Of a stretch of DNA of 53,933 nucleotides, positions 43,304 through 52,091 are shown piece by piece. A model generated the notes under the pieces. That model saw nothing but the letters and a program-made list of their open reading frames with translations. It ran no database searches and had not been told where the DNA came from. Within the stretch, counting starts at the first letter, position 1, and every line of letters begins with the position of its first letter. The DNA is from an uncultured Eubacteriales bacterium. GTDB taxonomy: Bacteria; Bacillota; Clostridia; Christensenellales; Borkfalkiaceae. Both the position numbers and the translations under genes were made by a program. Location: NCBI GenBank assembly GCA_900549005.1, contig URMT01000001.1:1-53933 (forward strand), given 5' to 3'.

Positions 43304-44011
43304 TCACCCTCTGCTCCCCCAGAACTTTGCAAGGGCGTCCATAAATTCTTTGCGGCGGTAGCGGCTTATTATGAGCATATCGTCGCCGACGCGGACGGCA
43401 TTTTCACTTATCTCCGCAACATACCGCATATTGACAAGATAACACCTGTTGCACAATATGAAAGATTCGGCAGACAACTGTTCTGCGGCGCTTTTGAGCG
43501 AGCCAAGGAGTTTGAAATCGCCCTTAACCGTATGATATACAAGGTAATGGCTTAAAGTTTCGACATATTTTATATCGTTTTCGTCGATGTATCTGGTGCC
43601 GGCACCCGTCTTCAATACAACAAGTTTTTTTCTGTTCGCGTCAACATAGCCGAGCGCACGCTTGATTTTTAAGGCAAAGCTGTAATAATCTAACGGCTTC
43701 ACGATAAAATCGAGCGCGCTGACTTCATACCCCTTTATAGCATATTTTGCCATATGGGTAACAAAAATTATAGCCGTGCCCTCGTCCGTCATACGGATGC
43801 GCTTGGCCGCAGCCATACCGTTGAGCTCCTTCATATCTATATCGAGAAAGACTATGTCGTATTTCGGAGAATAATCCAACATCAATTCGCTGCCGTCGTG
43901 AAATTCGGCAAGGCAATAATCTTCCCCGCTTTCTTTAAAATAGCACTCCAACATCTCTTTGAGCGCACGGATATCATTGCTATCGTCGTCTACTATTGCA
44001 ATAGAATACAT
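43304..44011 (-). CDS. LytTR family response regulator (module 2)
   Basis: The 235-aa protein has a receiver domain with 'IVDDDS', phospho-acceptor Asp57 in 'VFLDIDMKELNG', 'FVTH' and 'VKPL', followed by a LytTR DNA-binding domain ('IDENDIKYVETLSHYLVYH' to 'CNRCYLVNMRYVAEI'). A G-rich ribosome binding site precedes ATG 44011. A weak promoter (TTGATT-N17-TATTGT on the minus strand) lies about 60 bases upstream. A stronger one at 44337-44365 could also reach the gene through the attenuator at 44196-44330. Confidence 0.92.
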   Translation of the reverse strand: MYSIAIVDDDSNDIRALKEMLECYFKESGEDYCLAEFHDGSELMLDYSPKYDIVFLDIDMKELNGMAAAKRIRMTDEGTAIIFVTHMAKYAIKGYEVSALDFIVKPLDYYSFALKIKRALGYVDANRKKLVVLKTGAGTRYIDENDIKYVETLSHYLVYHTVKGDFKLLGSLKSAAEQLSAESFILCNRCYLVNMRYVAEISENAVRVGDDMLIISRYRRKEFMDALAKFWGSRG

Positions 44012-44195
44012 TACCCCCCCCTGTCACTTATCCACACAATAAGCAACGTTTATTACAATATTAAATGTGTAAAACACAATCAAAAAGACTGCATTTACGC
44101 AAACAGAACCTGCTGCAACGGCAACACGGGCCATTCTTTCCGTACAATGCATTAAAAGACGCATTTGCCCACAGACTGATTATTAGAAGTACCAT

Positions 44196-44330
44196 AAAAA
44201 AAGCGCCCTATTAAGGGCGCCCGCAAAGAAATACCCTTAATATTGTTTGCTCTACAATCCGCGCTGAAAGGGGAAAAAGGGTACACCAATGCCGTTGTAT
44301 CCATAAAAGCGCTTATAATAATTGCAGAGC
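44196..44330 (-). ncRNA. Candidate riboswitch-like attenuator or small RNA upstream of module 2 regulator
   Basis: From the promoter at 44337-44365 a 135-nt transcript without a convincing gene ends in a strong intrinsic terminator (GCGCCCT-TAAT-AGGGCGC at 44203-44220, then seven T). A 12-bp stem (44321-44332 with 44247-44258, one G-U) closes an inner 5-bp stem (44308-44312 with 44261-44265) and a loop. ATTAAGGG (44234-44241, minus) can pair perfectly with CCCTTAAT (44210-44217), disrupting the terminator. The same run can instead pair with TACCCTT (44277-44283). Such exclusive pairings are typical of riboswitches. No known class was recognised; a stand-alone small RNA is possible. Confidence 0.5.
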
Positions 44331-44336
44331 AATTAA

Positions 44337-44365
44337 ATTATATCACGCAATTGCGAAAAAATCAA
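44337..44365 (-). promoter_or_regulatory. Promoter of the candidate attenuator RNA
   Basis: On the minus strand TTGATT (44360-44365), 17 bp and TATAAT (44337-44342). The spacer holds the perfect palindrome CGCAATTGCG (44346-44355), a possible operator. Confidence 0.75.
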
Positions 44366-44458
44366 TATTAAATTCAAATATATGTTTCGTGCTCATAAAA
44401 AGCATATTAAAATTTTAAACATACAAGTTGCCAAATATTCCGTTGCATTATTACATAG

Positions 44459-44500
44459 CAACAGTCGCGGGAGGTTTTGCAAACCCTCCCGCGGCTGTTG
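44459..44500. other. Sixteen-base-pair inverted repeat upstream of integrase remnant
   Basis: CAACAGTCGCGGGAGG pairs with CCTCCCGCGGCTGTTG with one G-T pair and a 10-base loop. It lacks a T run. It may be a terminator relic or a recombination-site element. Confidence 0.5.
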
Positions 44501-44565
44501 TTACTTTCCGTATATTACAATTATACCAGAGAATAGATTACAAATTCCCTTTCCAAGGGAGTTAA

Positions 44566-44955
44566 CTTATCGTGTTGCCACGGAGCAGGCAAATCTTTGC
44601 CGCTTGCCCTTTTCTGTATAAAAGATTTATCGTGGCAAACAACAGCAAACGCAAAAATGGCAAGGTAGAGCTGAAAAAGATACCTATAACGCCGATGCTC
44701 ACTCCGTATGTAAAAGAGGTCGACAAGCTTTCCTTCTATCGTTTGGAGCAGATAAGGCATAAGTTTAACGGTATTTTGCCAAACCATAAGCTCTATGACC
44801 TTCGTACAACTTTCTATACCCGTTGTATGGAGTGCGGAGTAGCCGAAGCCGCGATTAAGAAATACGTCGGGCATACACTCGGAGGACTCGCCGATACCTA
44901 TGCCGATTTAGGGGACGACTTCTTAAAACGCGAGGGGCAGAAACTGTGCTACTGA
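44566..44955 (+). pseudogene. Tyrosine recombinase (integrase) C-terminal remnant
   Basis: The plus-strand frame encodes about 127 aa of a phage/ICE-type integrase catalytic domain: 'HKLYDLRTTFYTRCMECGV' (active-site Arg), 'IKKYVGHTLGGLADTYADL' (His and the Tyr nucleophile). An in-frame TAA closes the frame on the 5' side, so the N-terminal half and first catalytic Arg are missing. It is a relic of an integrated element and the only plus-strand coding sequence between 27 and 53 kb. Downstream the sequence has three imperfect 'TGTGCCAAA'-like repeats (44957-45000). Confidence 0.7.
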
Positions 44956-45163
44956 TGTGCCATAGTATGCACCAAATTATGTGCCAAAACGTGTACCAAA
45001 ATGAAAAATAAGGCTTAAAATTCGATAAAACTTACGCTTGCCTGATTATCGCTGAAATGCGGTAAAAATCACAATTTAATAGACTGAAATCAACAATAAA
45101 ACTTGGCTGAAATTCAAGTTTTTTAACATTCACGGAGTTTTAAGAAAATGGTCAAAACAAAAG

Positions 45164-45200
45164 AAAAATGACCGTTTTTGGCTTGAAAACGGTCATTTTT
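45164..45200. terminator. Bidirectional terminator-like hairpin
   Basis: AAAAATGACCGTTTT (45164-45178) and its exact complement (45186-45200) form a 15-bp stem with A and T runs on both sides. Confidence 0.7.
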
Positions 45201-45339
45201 GATTGAAATCCGGCAACTTGCTTCTCGCTTGCCGTAAGGAATATTCAGCAAGCTCGGGCACCGCCAACCACTATATTTTGTGGTTGACTCACCTCGCAGG
45301 GAAAAATAGCGGGTATCCGCTATTTTGAGAAATCCCTGC

Positions 45340-45503
45340 TCGCCCTCCCCTGTCGGACCTTGGATGGTCAAGTACTTTCGCCGTAGACGAGCTTAACTTC
45401 TGTGTTCTGCCGCTTTCCGCAAGCGGAACACCTTCGGCAGGGCAGCGCTCTGCTCGCGCGGAATGGGAACAGGTGGGACCTCGTCGCCATTATCACCGGA
45501 ATG
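45340..45503 (-). rRNA. 5S rRNA-like sequence with a 52-nt insertion and divergent 3' end
   Basis: On the minus strand the stretch from about 45501 reads like 5S rRNA: 'GGCGACGAGGTCCCACCTG', 'TTCCCATTCCG', then after an interruption 'AACACAGAAGTTAAGC' and 'TCGTCTACGGCGAAAGTACT'. Helix II (GACGAG with CTCGTC) can form. Between CCG and AACAC, in the loop closing helix III, 52 bases (45407-45458) are inserted; they hold their own inverted repeats. The expected 3' strand of helix I, complementary to TTCCGGTG, is not found, so this may be a decayed or hybrid copy. No 16S, 23S or tRNA gene is nearby. A 5S pseudogene is as likely as a working RNA. Confidence 0.5.
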
Positions 45504-45662
45504 GCTCCCTACTAGCAACCTCAATAGAGTAAAAACGTGCACACGCATAAACCACTGTGGTACCACATTTTTTTGAACTTAATGGTAGCAAATTTAAACA
45601 TAGCATTTCCATATTACTTAATTATAAACAGTTTATTACCGTTTATTTACACACGGCGACAT

Positions 45663-45695
45663 TAAAAACCGTACCGCAAAATTTATGCGGTACGG
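45663..45695 (-). terminator. Terminator of module 3 GH3 gene
   Basis: A perfect 9-bp stem, CCGTACCGC with GCGGTACGG, is followed by TTTTTAAT on the minus strand, 10 bases past the stop at 45705. Confidence 0.85.
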
Positions 45696-45704
45696 CCTTT
45701 ACCA

Positions 45705-48700
45705 TTAAGATATTTTAAATGCCTGTTGCAACAGAGGAAGCCCCCACGCAAAGAATATTACAATTACCGCTATTAAGAATGCTGCAAGTAATGCGTAATA
45801 AACTATATTGAGAACTAACCTCTTCTTTTTCATTGAGGGGGTTATTTCTGCACGATTAGCAAAGCGAATATTATATACGTTCAGCAATATGCCGCATACA
45901 ATATAAGCCAGAATTACAACATCGATAGCTATAAGCGCCAGGACATATACGGGAATGCCTTCGCTGTAATTATCGCCGATGCCTGCAACCAGCCTGCTGT
46001 TTGCACAGAAATAGAGCGAGCGGTGAAGGCTGTCGCGCAACATACTTTGGACGCCGTTTGAAGAAGTTTCGGGAAGAGGATTTTCCATACCGGTGAGTTG
46101 CAGATTGCACCCTCCGGCGAGGCAGGCCTCGGACTCGGAAGCATTTATAATATTATAGTCCGTTATAACGAAGCCTTCATATCCCCATTCTCCGCGCAAT
46201 ACGTTTATATTAAGAGCATAACTTGAACGGCAGCGCATACTTCCTATTCGCGCCATACTTGACATTACACCCATAGCGCCGCCTTCGGTCAGCGCATCTT
46301 CAAACGGACGCAGATAAATTTCCCTTATAGCCTGTTCACGGCAATAGGTGGCGACGCCGCCGTTCGCATCGCGGTTGGTCTCCTGGTCGTTTAACGCCAT
46401 ATGCTTGGGTACGGCGTTAAGCCCTTTACTTGCCGCGCCCTTTATCATTGCAACGGACATAGTCCCGCTCATAAAGGAATCTTCCGAGAAATACTCATAG
46501 TTCCTGCCCGAGAAGGGCGTGCGATGGATATTGGTTGCAGGCGCATACCAACCGGTATAGTTATCCAGAATTGCAAGGTCGCCGTTGATTTCGCCATATT
46601 CGTATACCAAATCCACATTATACGTTGCAGCAAGCAGAATTTCGGCGGGTCCGACGACGTTATGCACACCCTCCGGGCCGTCATAAACATACGCCGTGGG
46701 CTTGTTTATGGAGGAAATTGCCGCCGTGCCGTAAGCAGAAGACTTGTATATGTCGTGCATCGTTTCAACCGAAAGACTGTTGAGAAGCTCGTCCCATTGC
46801 TCATCGTCGAAATCAAGCCCTGCCATATCAGACAATTTAAGGTCAGAGGCGACGCCTGTGGTTATGGCATCATAAGAATCCTCCTTTGAATTGGGATTAC
46901 CCGAAGCCTCCCATCCCGTCGCTTTGAGAGCGTCTATGATTGTCTGAGAAGCCTGCGCCGTCTTTGCCTCACCGGCAGCGTTGGTGGTGTTGGAAACGCC
47001 TGATTTTACGCCGGTAGCATATTCCAGCCCGTTATTTTCCATTACAGACCAGTTGTTCCTTGAAAGATATACGGCATCTTCAAGCGCAGCGCCCGTAAAC
47101 TGATTTTCAATTTTACCGCCGCCTTCGCCAGTAGCATACACTTCGTCATCGGTTTCAGAAACCTTATGCCCGTAGACAAAAGATGAGTTCCCGTTTTCCG
47201 TCATACCGTCATCGACAGTCTTCCCTTTTTCGGCGAGAATATTATTGACTGCCTCGTGCGCGTCTGACGCAGCAGTGAAATAATACTGCCCTGCTTCGAG
47301 AATGTAAGTTCCCGCGCCGAATTCATCATAAGCGCGCATTTCTTGTCCGTCCACCTTAATTTCAACGGTCTGTTCTTCGCCCTTTGCAAGTTCGTCGGTC
47401 TTGGCAAAGCCAACGAGCTGAACGGCTGCCTTTTCGACCTTATTTTCTATATCGTAAGCCGTATAAGGCGACTGCATATAGAGCTGAACGACTTCCTTGC
47501 CGGCGACATCGCCGGTGTTTTTGACGGTTACGTTAAATGTAAATTCGTCGTCAGCCTCGTCATAACTGCCGGTAAAGCCGCTCCAATCAAAGTCGGTATA
47601 AGAAAGACCGTATCCGAAGGGATAAGCCACAACGCTTTCGTAATCATAGTTGCCCGCGTTGCCCTGCTTTAAAACGGCGTCCTCATACCTCGTTTCATAA
47701 TACTTATAGCCAACGTATATTCCTTCCGAATAGTTGATATAGGAATAATATCCGTTGCCGTTGGTTGAGGCGTCTATCATATTGCCATTTGAATCAACAA
47801 AGCGATAGTCGCCGAAGTTCTGCATTGCGGGCGCAGAGAAGTTATCATATACATATGTATCTACGAGCTTGCCCGAAAAGTTTGCGTCGCCTGCAATAAG
47901 TTTGCAAAGAGCGTTTATACCGCCCGTGCCCGTACCCGTACCGGGCGCCCAGATTACCGCGTCCACATTATAATCATTGAGAAAATCCATCTGCATAGGA
48001 TTTGCCGAGTGCAGAAGAACTATCACCTTTTTGAAACCCGCATCATTTACGGCTTGAAGCATATCCTTTTCGTTCTTGGAAAGTTCAAGGTAATGCTCGT
48101 CGGCCGAGCCTCCGAACCTGTCCATATTTCTGGGCAAATCGGCGCCTTCGCCGCTGCTGCGGGAAAGAACTACTATTGCGGCGTCGTTGTAGTTTGCGTA
48201 GCTGTTTTTTACCTCAGCGGTATACTCGCTCTGCGGCACCTCATCTATCTTCCACGACCCCGCGGAGGAGCCGTCGCCTTTATTGTCGCCTATGCCCCAA
48301 TCGGTATGACTTGAACGGTTATAGAACGCGCGCAACGTTCCGTTTACTTTAAAGCCGTAATCTTCAAGAGCGTTGGCAAAAACCGCGTCCTTTGCAGTCT
48401 TTATTTTATCGAGAGTCATCCAGAGCGTGGAACTCATCCCAAACACACTTACAGCCTCGCTCTCTTTATTCAAAGGCAGAGCGCCGTCGTTTTTGAGAAG
48501 CACCGCGCCTTCTTTTACAACGCTTTCATTCATATTTGTGGTGAAAGCATTAAGGGCTTCGTCCATACTGTCATAATCGGTATGCCCCACAGCTACCGTT
48601 TCGCCTACTTTGCCGAACTGTGTGACAAGTACGTTGTTATATGCCGCAGCAATGCAGTTTAGCACAATAAGCACTGCCAAAGCTATGGCACAGGCAGCAG

Positions 48701-48737
48701 ATACAATACCCAGTCGTATTTTTTGCCGTTTATTCAT
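45705..48737 (-). CDS. Membrane-anchored permuted GH3 glycosidase (module 3)
   Basis: This 1010-aa protein has an N-terminal helix (about 10-32), the GH3 C-domain ('GAVLLKNDGALPLNKE'), an Fn3-like domain and the (beta/alpha)8 part with 'WYAPATNIHRTPFSGRNYEYF', 'KHMALNDQETNRDAN' and Asp in 'GFVITDYNI'. Unlike the others it ends with two C-terminal helices (about 915-940 and 965-995) separated by a charged loop. It acts at the cell surface on terminal beta-linked sugars, specificity unknown. It follows the lipoprotein gene by 21 bases in one operon and closes with a strong terminator. Confidence 0.9.
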   Translation of the reverse strand: MNKRQKIRLGIVSAACAIALAVLIVLNCIAAAYNNVLVTQFGKVGETVAVGHTDYDSMDEALNAFTTNMNESVVKEGAVLLKNDGALPLNKESEAVSVFGMSSTLWMTLDKIKTAKDAVFANALEDYGFKVNGTLRAFYNRSSHTDWGIGDNKGDGSSAGSWKIDEVPQSEYTAEVKNSYANYNDAAIVVLSRSSGEGADLPRNMDRFGGSADEHYLELSKNEKDMLQAVNDAGFKKVIVLLHSANPMQMDFLNDYNVDAVIWAPGTGTGTGGINALCKLIAGDANFSGKLVDTYVYDNFSAPAMQNFGDYRFVDSNGNMIDASTNGNGYYSYINYSEGIYVGYKYYETRYEDAVLKQGNAGNYDYESVVAYPFGYGLSYTDFDWSGFTGSYDEADDEFTFNVTVKNTGDVAGKEVVQLYMQSPYTAYDIENKVEKAAVQLVGFAKTDELAKGEEQTVEIKVDGQEMRAYDEFGAGTYILEAGQYYFTAASDAHEAVNNILAEKGKTVDDGMTENGNSSFVYGHKVSETDDEVYATGEGGGKIENQFTGAALEDAVYLSRNNWSVMENNGLEYATGVKSGVSNTTNAAGEAKTAQASQTIIDALKATGWEASGNPNSKEDSYDAITTGVASDLKLSDMAGLDFDDEQWDELLNSLSVETMHDIYKSSAYGTAAISSINKPTAYVYDGPEGVHNVVGPAEILLAATYNVDLVYEYGEINGDLAILDNYTGWYAPATNIHRTPFSGRNYEYFSEDSFMSGTMSVAMIKGAASKGLNAVPKHMALNDQETNRDANGGVATYCREQAIREIYLRPFEDALTEGGAMGVMSSMARIGSMRCRSSYALNINVLRGEWGYEGFVITDYNIINASESEACLAGGCNLQLTGMENPLPETSSNGVQSMLRDSLHRSLYFCANSRLVAGIGDNYSEGIPVYVLALIAIDVVILAYIVCGILLNVYNIRFANRAEITPSMKKKRLVLNIVYYALLAAFLIAVIVIFFAWGLPLLQQAFKIS

Positions 48738-48758
48738 AATAGCACCTGTCCGAAGAAA

Positions 48759-49883
48759 TTATTCGGCGCTTTCAAGCGCGCTTATATCGCTGCAAGTAAA
48801 CGTAAGACTGTTACCGCCAAGGAAAGAAGCTGTATATACTATGGTCGTGACGCCGTCGGCGGTAGTCGAAGTGATTTTTTCGGAAGGGTTATCCACGCTT
48901 GTCATAGTTATAACGCCATCGGCAACAGTCCAAGTATAATCAAAACTCATTGCGCCGTTATAAGCCGAAAGCAACGCCGTTCCGTCCGCATAAAATTCTA
49001 TGGAGTTGCCCGCGCCGCCTTCAAACGTGACGATCGCAACCTTTTCCGCGACGCCTTCAAGAGCGCTTATATCGTTGCACGTAAAGGTAAGGTTTACCTG
49101 ATTGCCGCCGAGCGAAGCTGCGTAAACTATCGTCGTTACTCCGTCCGCCGTTGTCGACTTGATGACTTCGGAAGAGTTATCCACGCTTGTCATAGTTATA
49201 ACGCCGTCGGAAAGAGCCCAGGTGTATTCAAAATTTACAGCTCCGCCGTAGGCCATTATTCTAGCTTTCTTGTCCGCATAAAATTCTATGGAATTGCCCT
49301 CGCCGCCGGTAAAAGTAAGTATAGCTTCCTTTTCAGGTTCTTCTGGCGTATCGGTGTCGCTGGCTCCGGCATTCTCTTCAACAAAGGCTTTCCATTCATC
49401 GACGGAATCATATTCAGGATTTTCCGTCCCTACAAAATCTATCGTACGCGAATAGCCACCCATAAACTGGAATTTATATTCCCAATTGAACGTTCCGTCG
49501 CTTTCAGCATAAATTGAAACTTCTGTAAAACTGGCGGAAGAATCATCTGTGGAAGCAGAAAAAGTCGTCAGTCCGTCGCGGTCTGTCGCCGATTCCCATT
49601 CAAGTTCTATCTCGGTATATGTAACATCACCGTTAAACCACTGGGCATGATATATAATGCCGCTTCCGTCGCTCATCATATTGCCGAGAAAGTAAAAATC
49701 AAACCCGTTGTTGAGCAACTCGTGATAGTCGCCCGTAAACTGCCACTCTATTGTAGTTTCTGTGGGCGGGGCAGGCTCAGGTTCTTTTTCCGGATTTTTA
49801 TCTTCGCTACAACCGGCAAACAGCGCTGCCGCCGTACACATAGCACACGCGGCCGTAAGGCAAGCCAAAAGTTTCTTTTTCAT
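48759..49883 (-). CDS. Repeat-containing lipoprotein of module 3
   Basis: The 374-aa protein has a lipobox signal ('ALFAGCSED') and a Pro/Glu spacer. 'IEWQFTGDYHELLNNGFDFYF' type sequence opens the mature part, matching the lipoprotein at 40325. Two near-identical units of about 90 aa follow, each 'GGAGNSIEFYADGTALLSAY' to 'LTFTCSDISALE'. The family is not recognised. AGGAGG precedes ATG 49883. It is first in the operon with the module 3 GH3, so it is probably a substrate-binding or structural partner of that enzyme. Confidence 0.75.
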   Translation of the reverse strand: MKKKLLACLTAACAMCTAAALFAGCSEDKNPEKEPEPAPPTETTIEWQFTGDYHELLNNGFDFYFLGNMMSDGSGIIYHAQWFNGDVTYTEIELEWESATDRDGLTTFSASTDDSSASFTEVSIYAESDGTFNWEYKFQFMGGYSRTIDFVGTENPEYDSVDEWKAFVEENAGASDTDTPEEPEKEAILTFTGGEGNSIEFYADKKARIMAYGGAVNFEYTWALSDGVITMTSVDNSSEVIKSTTADGVTTIVYAASLGGNQVNLTFTCNDISALEGVAEKVAIVTFEGGAGNSIEFYADGTALLSAYNGAMSFDYTWTVADGVITMTSVDNPSEKITSTTADGVTTIVYTASFLGGNSLTFTCSDISALESAE

Positions 49884-49898
49884 AAATTTTCCTCCTGC

Positions 49899-49913
49899 GC
49901 GCAAAATTTGCGC
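49899..49913. promoter_or_regulatory. Palindrome next to the lipoprotein ribosome binding site
   Basis: GCGCAAA-A-TTTGCGC lies two bases upstream of the AGGAGG of the module 3 lipoprotein gene. No clear class A or B LytTR repeat or strong promoter was found in 49914-50006. Confidence 0.4.
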
Positions 49914-50010
49914 AAATTTTTTACCCGGTGTGCATAACAAACATAAATCATAGCGAAATAATGTTTGTCATTACCCGTTTACGCAAAAATTTTAACACCA
50001 TCTTCAAAAT

Positions 50011-50040
50011 AAAAAAGACCCGCCGCAAATCCGGTAGGTC
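50011..50040 (-). terminator. Terminator of module 3 kinase gene
   Basis: A 9-bp stem with one mismatch is followed by six T on the minus strand, 22 bases past the stop at 50062. Confidence 0.75.
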
Positions 50041-50061
50041 TCTTCGCATATTCAGTAAAAA

Positions 50062-51348
50062 TCATAAACGCGGACAAGGTATGACAGCCGTGACATAAAA
50101 CGCACCGTTTTCTGCCTGCACCTGCAATTCACCGCCATATTTTTCCGTTACGCGCTGCATATTTTTCATTCCGTATCCGTGCATAGTTTTGTCTGACTTT
50201 GAGCTTGCAATGCCTATATAGATATCCCTCTCCCCTTCATAATAATTTGACACCTCGATAAATACAAAGCCCCCGTTTTCATTTCTGACAGAGCAACTCA
50301 CATATCGCTTTTCTTCGTTAACGGTATCAAGATATTCCGCCGCATTATCGAAAGCATTTCCCAGAAGCGAATACAAATCGAAATTTTCCATAAAAGATAA
50401 ATCGCACGCATCGGTAAAGCATTCGAATTTAATTCCCCTGCTTCTGAAATTCTTTTCGGCATCGCCCAAAATTATGTCAAGAGCCGGGTTACCCGTATTG
50501 AAGCTGCTCTCGTAAGTCTGAACAAGGTTATGCAGTTTGCCGGCAACATCGCCTTGCAATCCCTGCGTCTGAATTGCGCGCATTATATATTTCAAATCGT
50601 GCGCCTGGGATTTTATAGACTCCATATTTTGTTTTAATAATTCAAATTGCTGTCTTTCCTTTGCTAAAAGAGCGTCCGAAACCATACGTTCAGCCATTTT
50701 TCGGTTTCTCTCAGCAATTCTGATGGATTGGCTTAACATAAATATTCCAAATGCAAGTTCTAATAGGCTGAGCACAAATCCCCACACACGGCTGTCCGTT
50801 CCGGCGCGTATAATTGTCTGAAACACTTCAAATAAAGAAAACAACAGAACAAACAGCAATATGGTTATGCCGTCAATCTCTGCGCCGGTATCTTTGTTTA
50901 TGAGTCTTATATATAATAACCAAATCACTAATGCGAGCACGCCAAAACTCAGCCAGGCAATAACCCTGCCGAAAAGAAAAACATCCGATAGCGGTGTAAA
51001 GCTTACAATTATATCAGCAAAAACGCTTGTCCATCTTTGGAACAACAAAGCAATGACCACTATATAAAGCATTTTTAAAAATTTTATATAATAAGCCGTA
51101 TACAAAAAGTAGACGGGGAAAACGCAAAGTAAAAATTTTACGGTGGCAGCTATAACCTCATAAGACGAAGTATTTATATATATCAACGAAGATATCGATA
51201 TTTGCCAGAACACTCCGATAATCAGAAGCAACAAAACATTGCGCTTGTAATGCGGCTTCTTTTTATAAGGCAAAAGCATCATCCAGACAAGCAAAAAACA
51301 TTCAAGATAGTAGGGAATGTAGACAAGCAACTCCTGAAAAAAAATCAT
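50062..51348 (-). CDS. GHKL sensor histidine kinase (module 3)
   Basis: The 428-aa protein has about six N-terminal helices (to about residue 205), then a linker, the H-box 'SIKSQAHDLKYIM', the N-box 'NAFDNAAEYLDT' and the G-box 'TMHGYGMKNMQRVTEKYGG'. It is more distant from the module 1 and 2 kinases than they are from each other, by inspection of these boxes. Its ATG directly follows the regulator's TAA with no gap, with AAGGGGAAG upstream. It should act on the module 3 LytTR regulator. Confidence 0.9.
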   Translation of the reverse strand: MIFFQELLVYIPYYLECFLLVWMMLLPYKKKPHYKRNVLLLLIIGVFWQISISSLIYINTSSYEVIAATVKFLLCVFPVYFLYTAYYIKFLKMLYIVVIALLFQRWTSVFADIIVSFTPLSDVFLFGRVIAWLSFGVLALVIWLLYIRLINKDTGAEIDGITILLFVLLFSLFEVFQTIIRAGTDSRVWGFVLSLLELAFGIFMLSQSIRIAERNRKMAERMVSDALLAKERQQFELLKQNMESIKSQAHDLKYIMRAIQTQGLQGDVAGKLHNLVQTYESSFNTGNPALDIILGDAEKNFRSRGIKFECFTDACDLSFMENFDLYSLLGNAFDNAAEYLDTVNEEKRYVSCSVRNENGGFVFIEVSNYYEGERDIYIGIASSKSDKTMHGYGMKNMQRVTEKYGGELQVQAENGAFYVTAVIPCPRL

Positions 51349-52062
51349 TTAAAACTTCCCCTTATGAAAATAAGCCGCCAGTTTAGCCATTACTTCCTTT
51401 CTCCTTGCACGGCTGAGAGGTATTACCGTGCCGTCAGTCATTGTTATTTCCGTGCCGTTACAAGATGCCACATATTTTAGGTTAATAATAAAACTCTGAT
51501 AGCATCTGATAAAGTATTCGGCCGGAAGTATTTTTTCACAGGCAGACAAGGTACCCGAATATGTTATCTTTTTTTCCGGGAGATGATAAGTTATTCTATG
51601 TGCTTCGGCCTCTACATACAATATCTCTCCAAGACTGATACGCTCCACGCCATATACAGTGGTGACCGAAATATAATCGTCCCTGCTTATTTTTATTTTT
51701 TTTACAATTTTCCCGAGCAGGGCAGAAAGTTTATAATAATTTATCGGCTTGACTATAAAATCAGTAGCAGAAACAGAATAGCCTTTTATTGCAAGATGTG
51801 CAAGATTGGTAACAAACACAAGTGCTACATCCGAATCGCGCGTTCTCAATTTTTCACTGGCAAGCACGCCATTTATATCGGGCAGTTCTATATCCATAAA
51901 TATTATATCTGCATCTGCTTTATACTCATTCAAAAACAGCAAAGCGCTCACATAGTGCTTAACAGAAAACACTTCACCGCTCTGTTCGGCATACCTGTGT
52001 ATTGCATCTGCAAGATATTTGTAATCATCTTCAGAATCTTCGATTATAATTATATTTATCAT
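51349..52062 (-). CDS. LytTR family response regulator (module 3)
   Basis: This 237-aa protein has a receiver domain with 'IIEDSEDD', phospho-acceptor Asp57 in 'IFMDIELPDING', 'FVTN' and 'VKPI', then a LytTR domain ('ISLGEILYVEAEAHRITYH' to 'CYQSFIINLKYV') and a basic end. AGGAG precedes ATG 52062. A truncated copy of a related receiver domain lies directly upstream (52092-52256), so the present promoter and leader may once have driven another regulator. Confidence 0.92.
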   Translation of the reverse strand: MINIIIIEDSEDDYKYLADAIHRYAEQSGEVFSVKHYVSALLFLNEYKADADIIFMDIELPDINGVLASEKLRTRDSDVALVFVTNLAHLAIKGYSVSATDFIVKPINYYKLSALLGKIVKKIKISRDDYISVTTVYGVERISLGEILYVEAEAHRITYHLPEKKITYSGTLSACEKILPAEYFIRCYQSFIINLKYVASCNGTEITMTDGTVIPLSRARRKEVMAKLAAYFHKGKF

Positions 52063-52091
52063 TTTTACTCCTGTGCAGCAAATGCGTATAT

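Noticed and set aside
44521..44874. Minus-strand frame of 117 codons opposite the integrase relic
   Set aside because: The plus strand carries clear integrase active-site motifs; the opposite frame shows none of its own.
45123..45371. Minus-strand reading frame of 82 codons over the 5S-like region
   Set aside because: It overlaps the 5S-like sequence and terminator hairpins, has no ribosome binding site, and its residues follow RNA structure rather than protein patterns.
49914..50006. LytTR repeat upstream of module 3 lipoprotein (GGTGTTAAA-N12-ACGGGTAAT)
   Set aside because: Only four of nine positions agree and the distance to a promoter is unclear, so it is not called.
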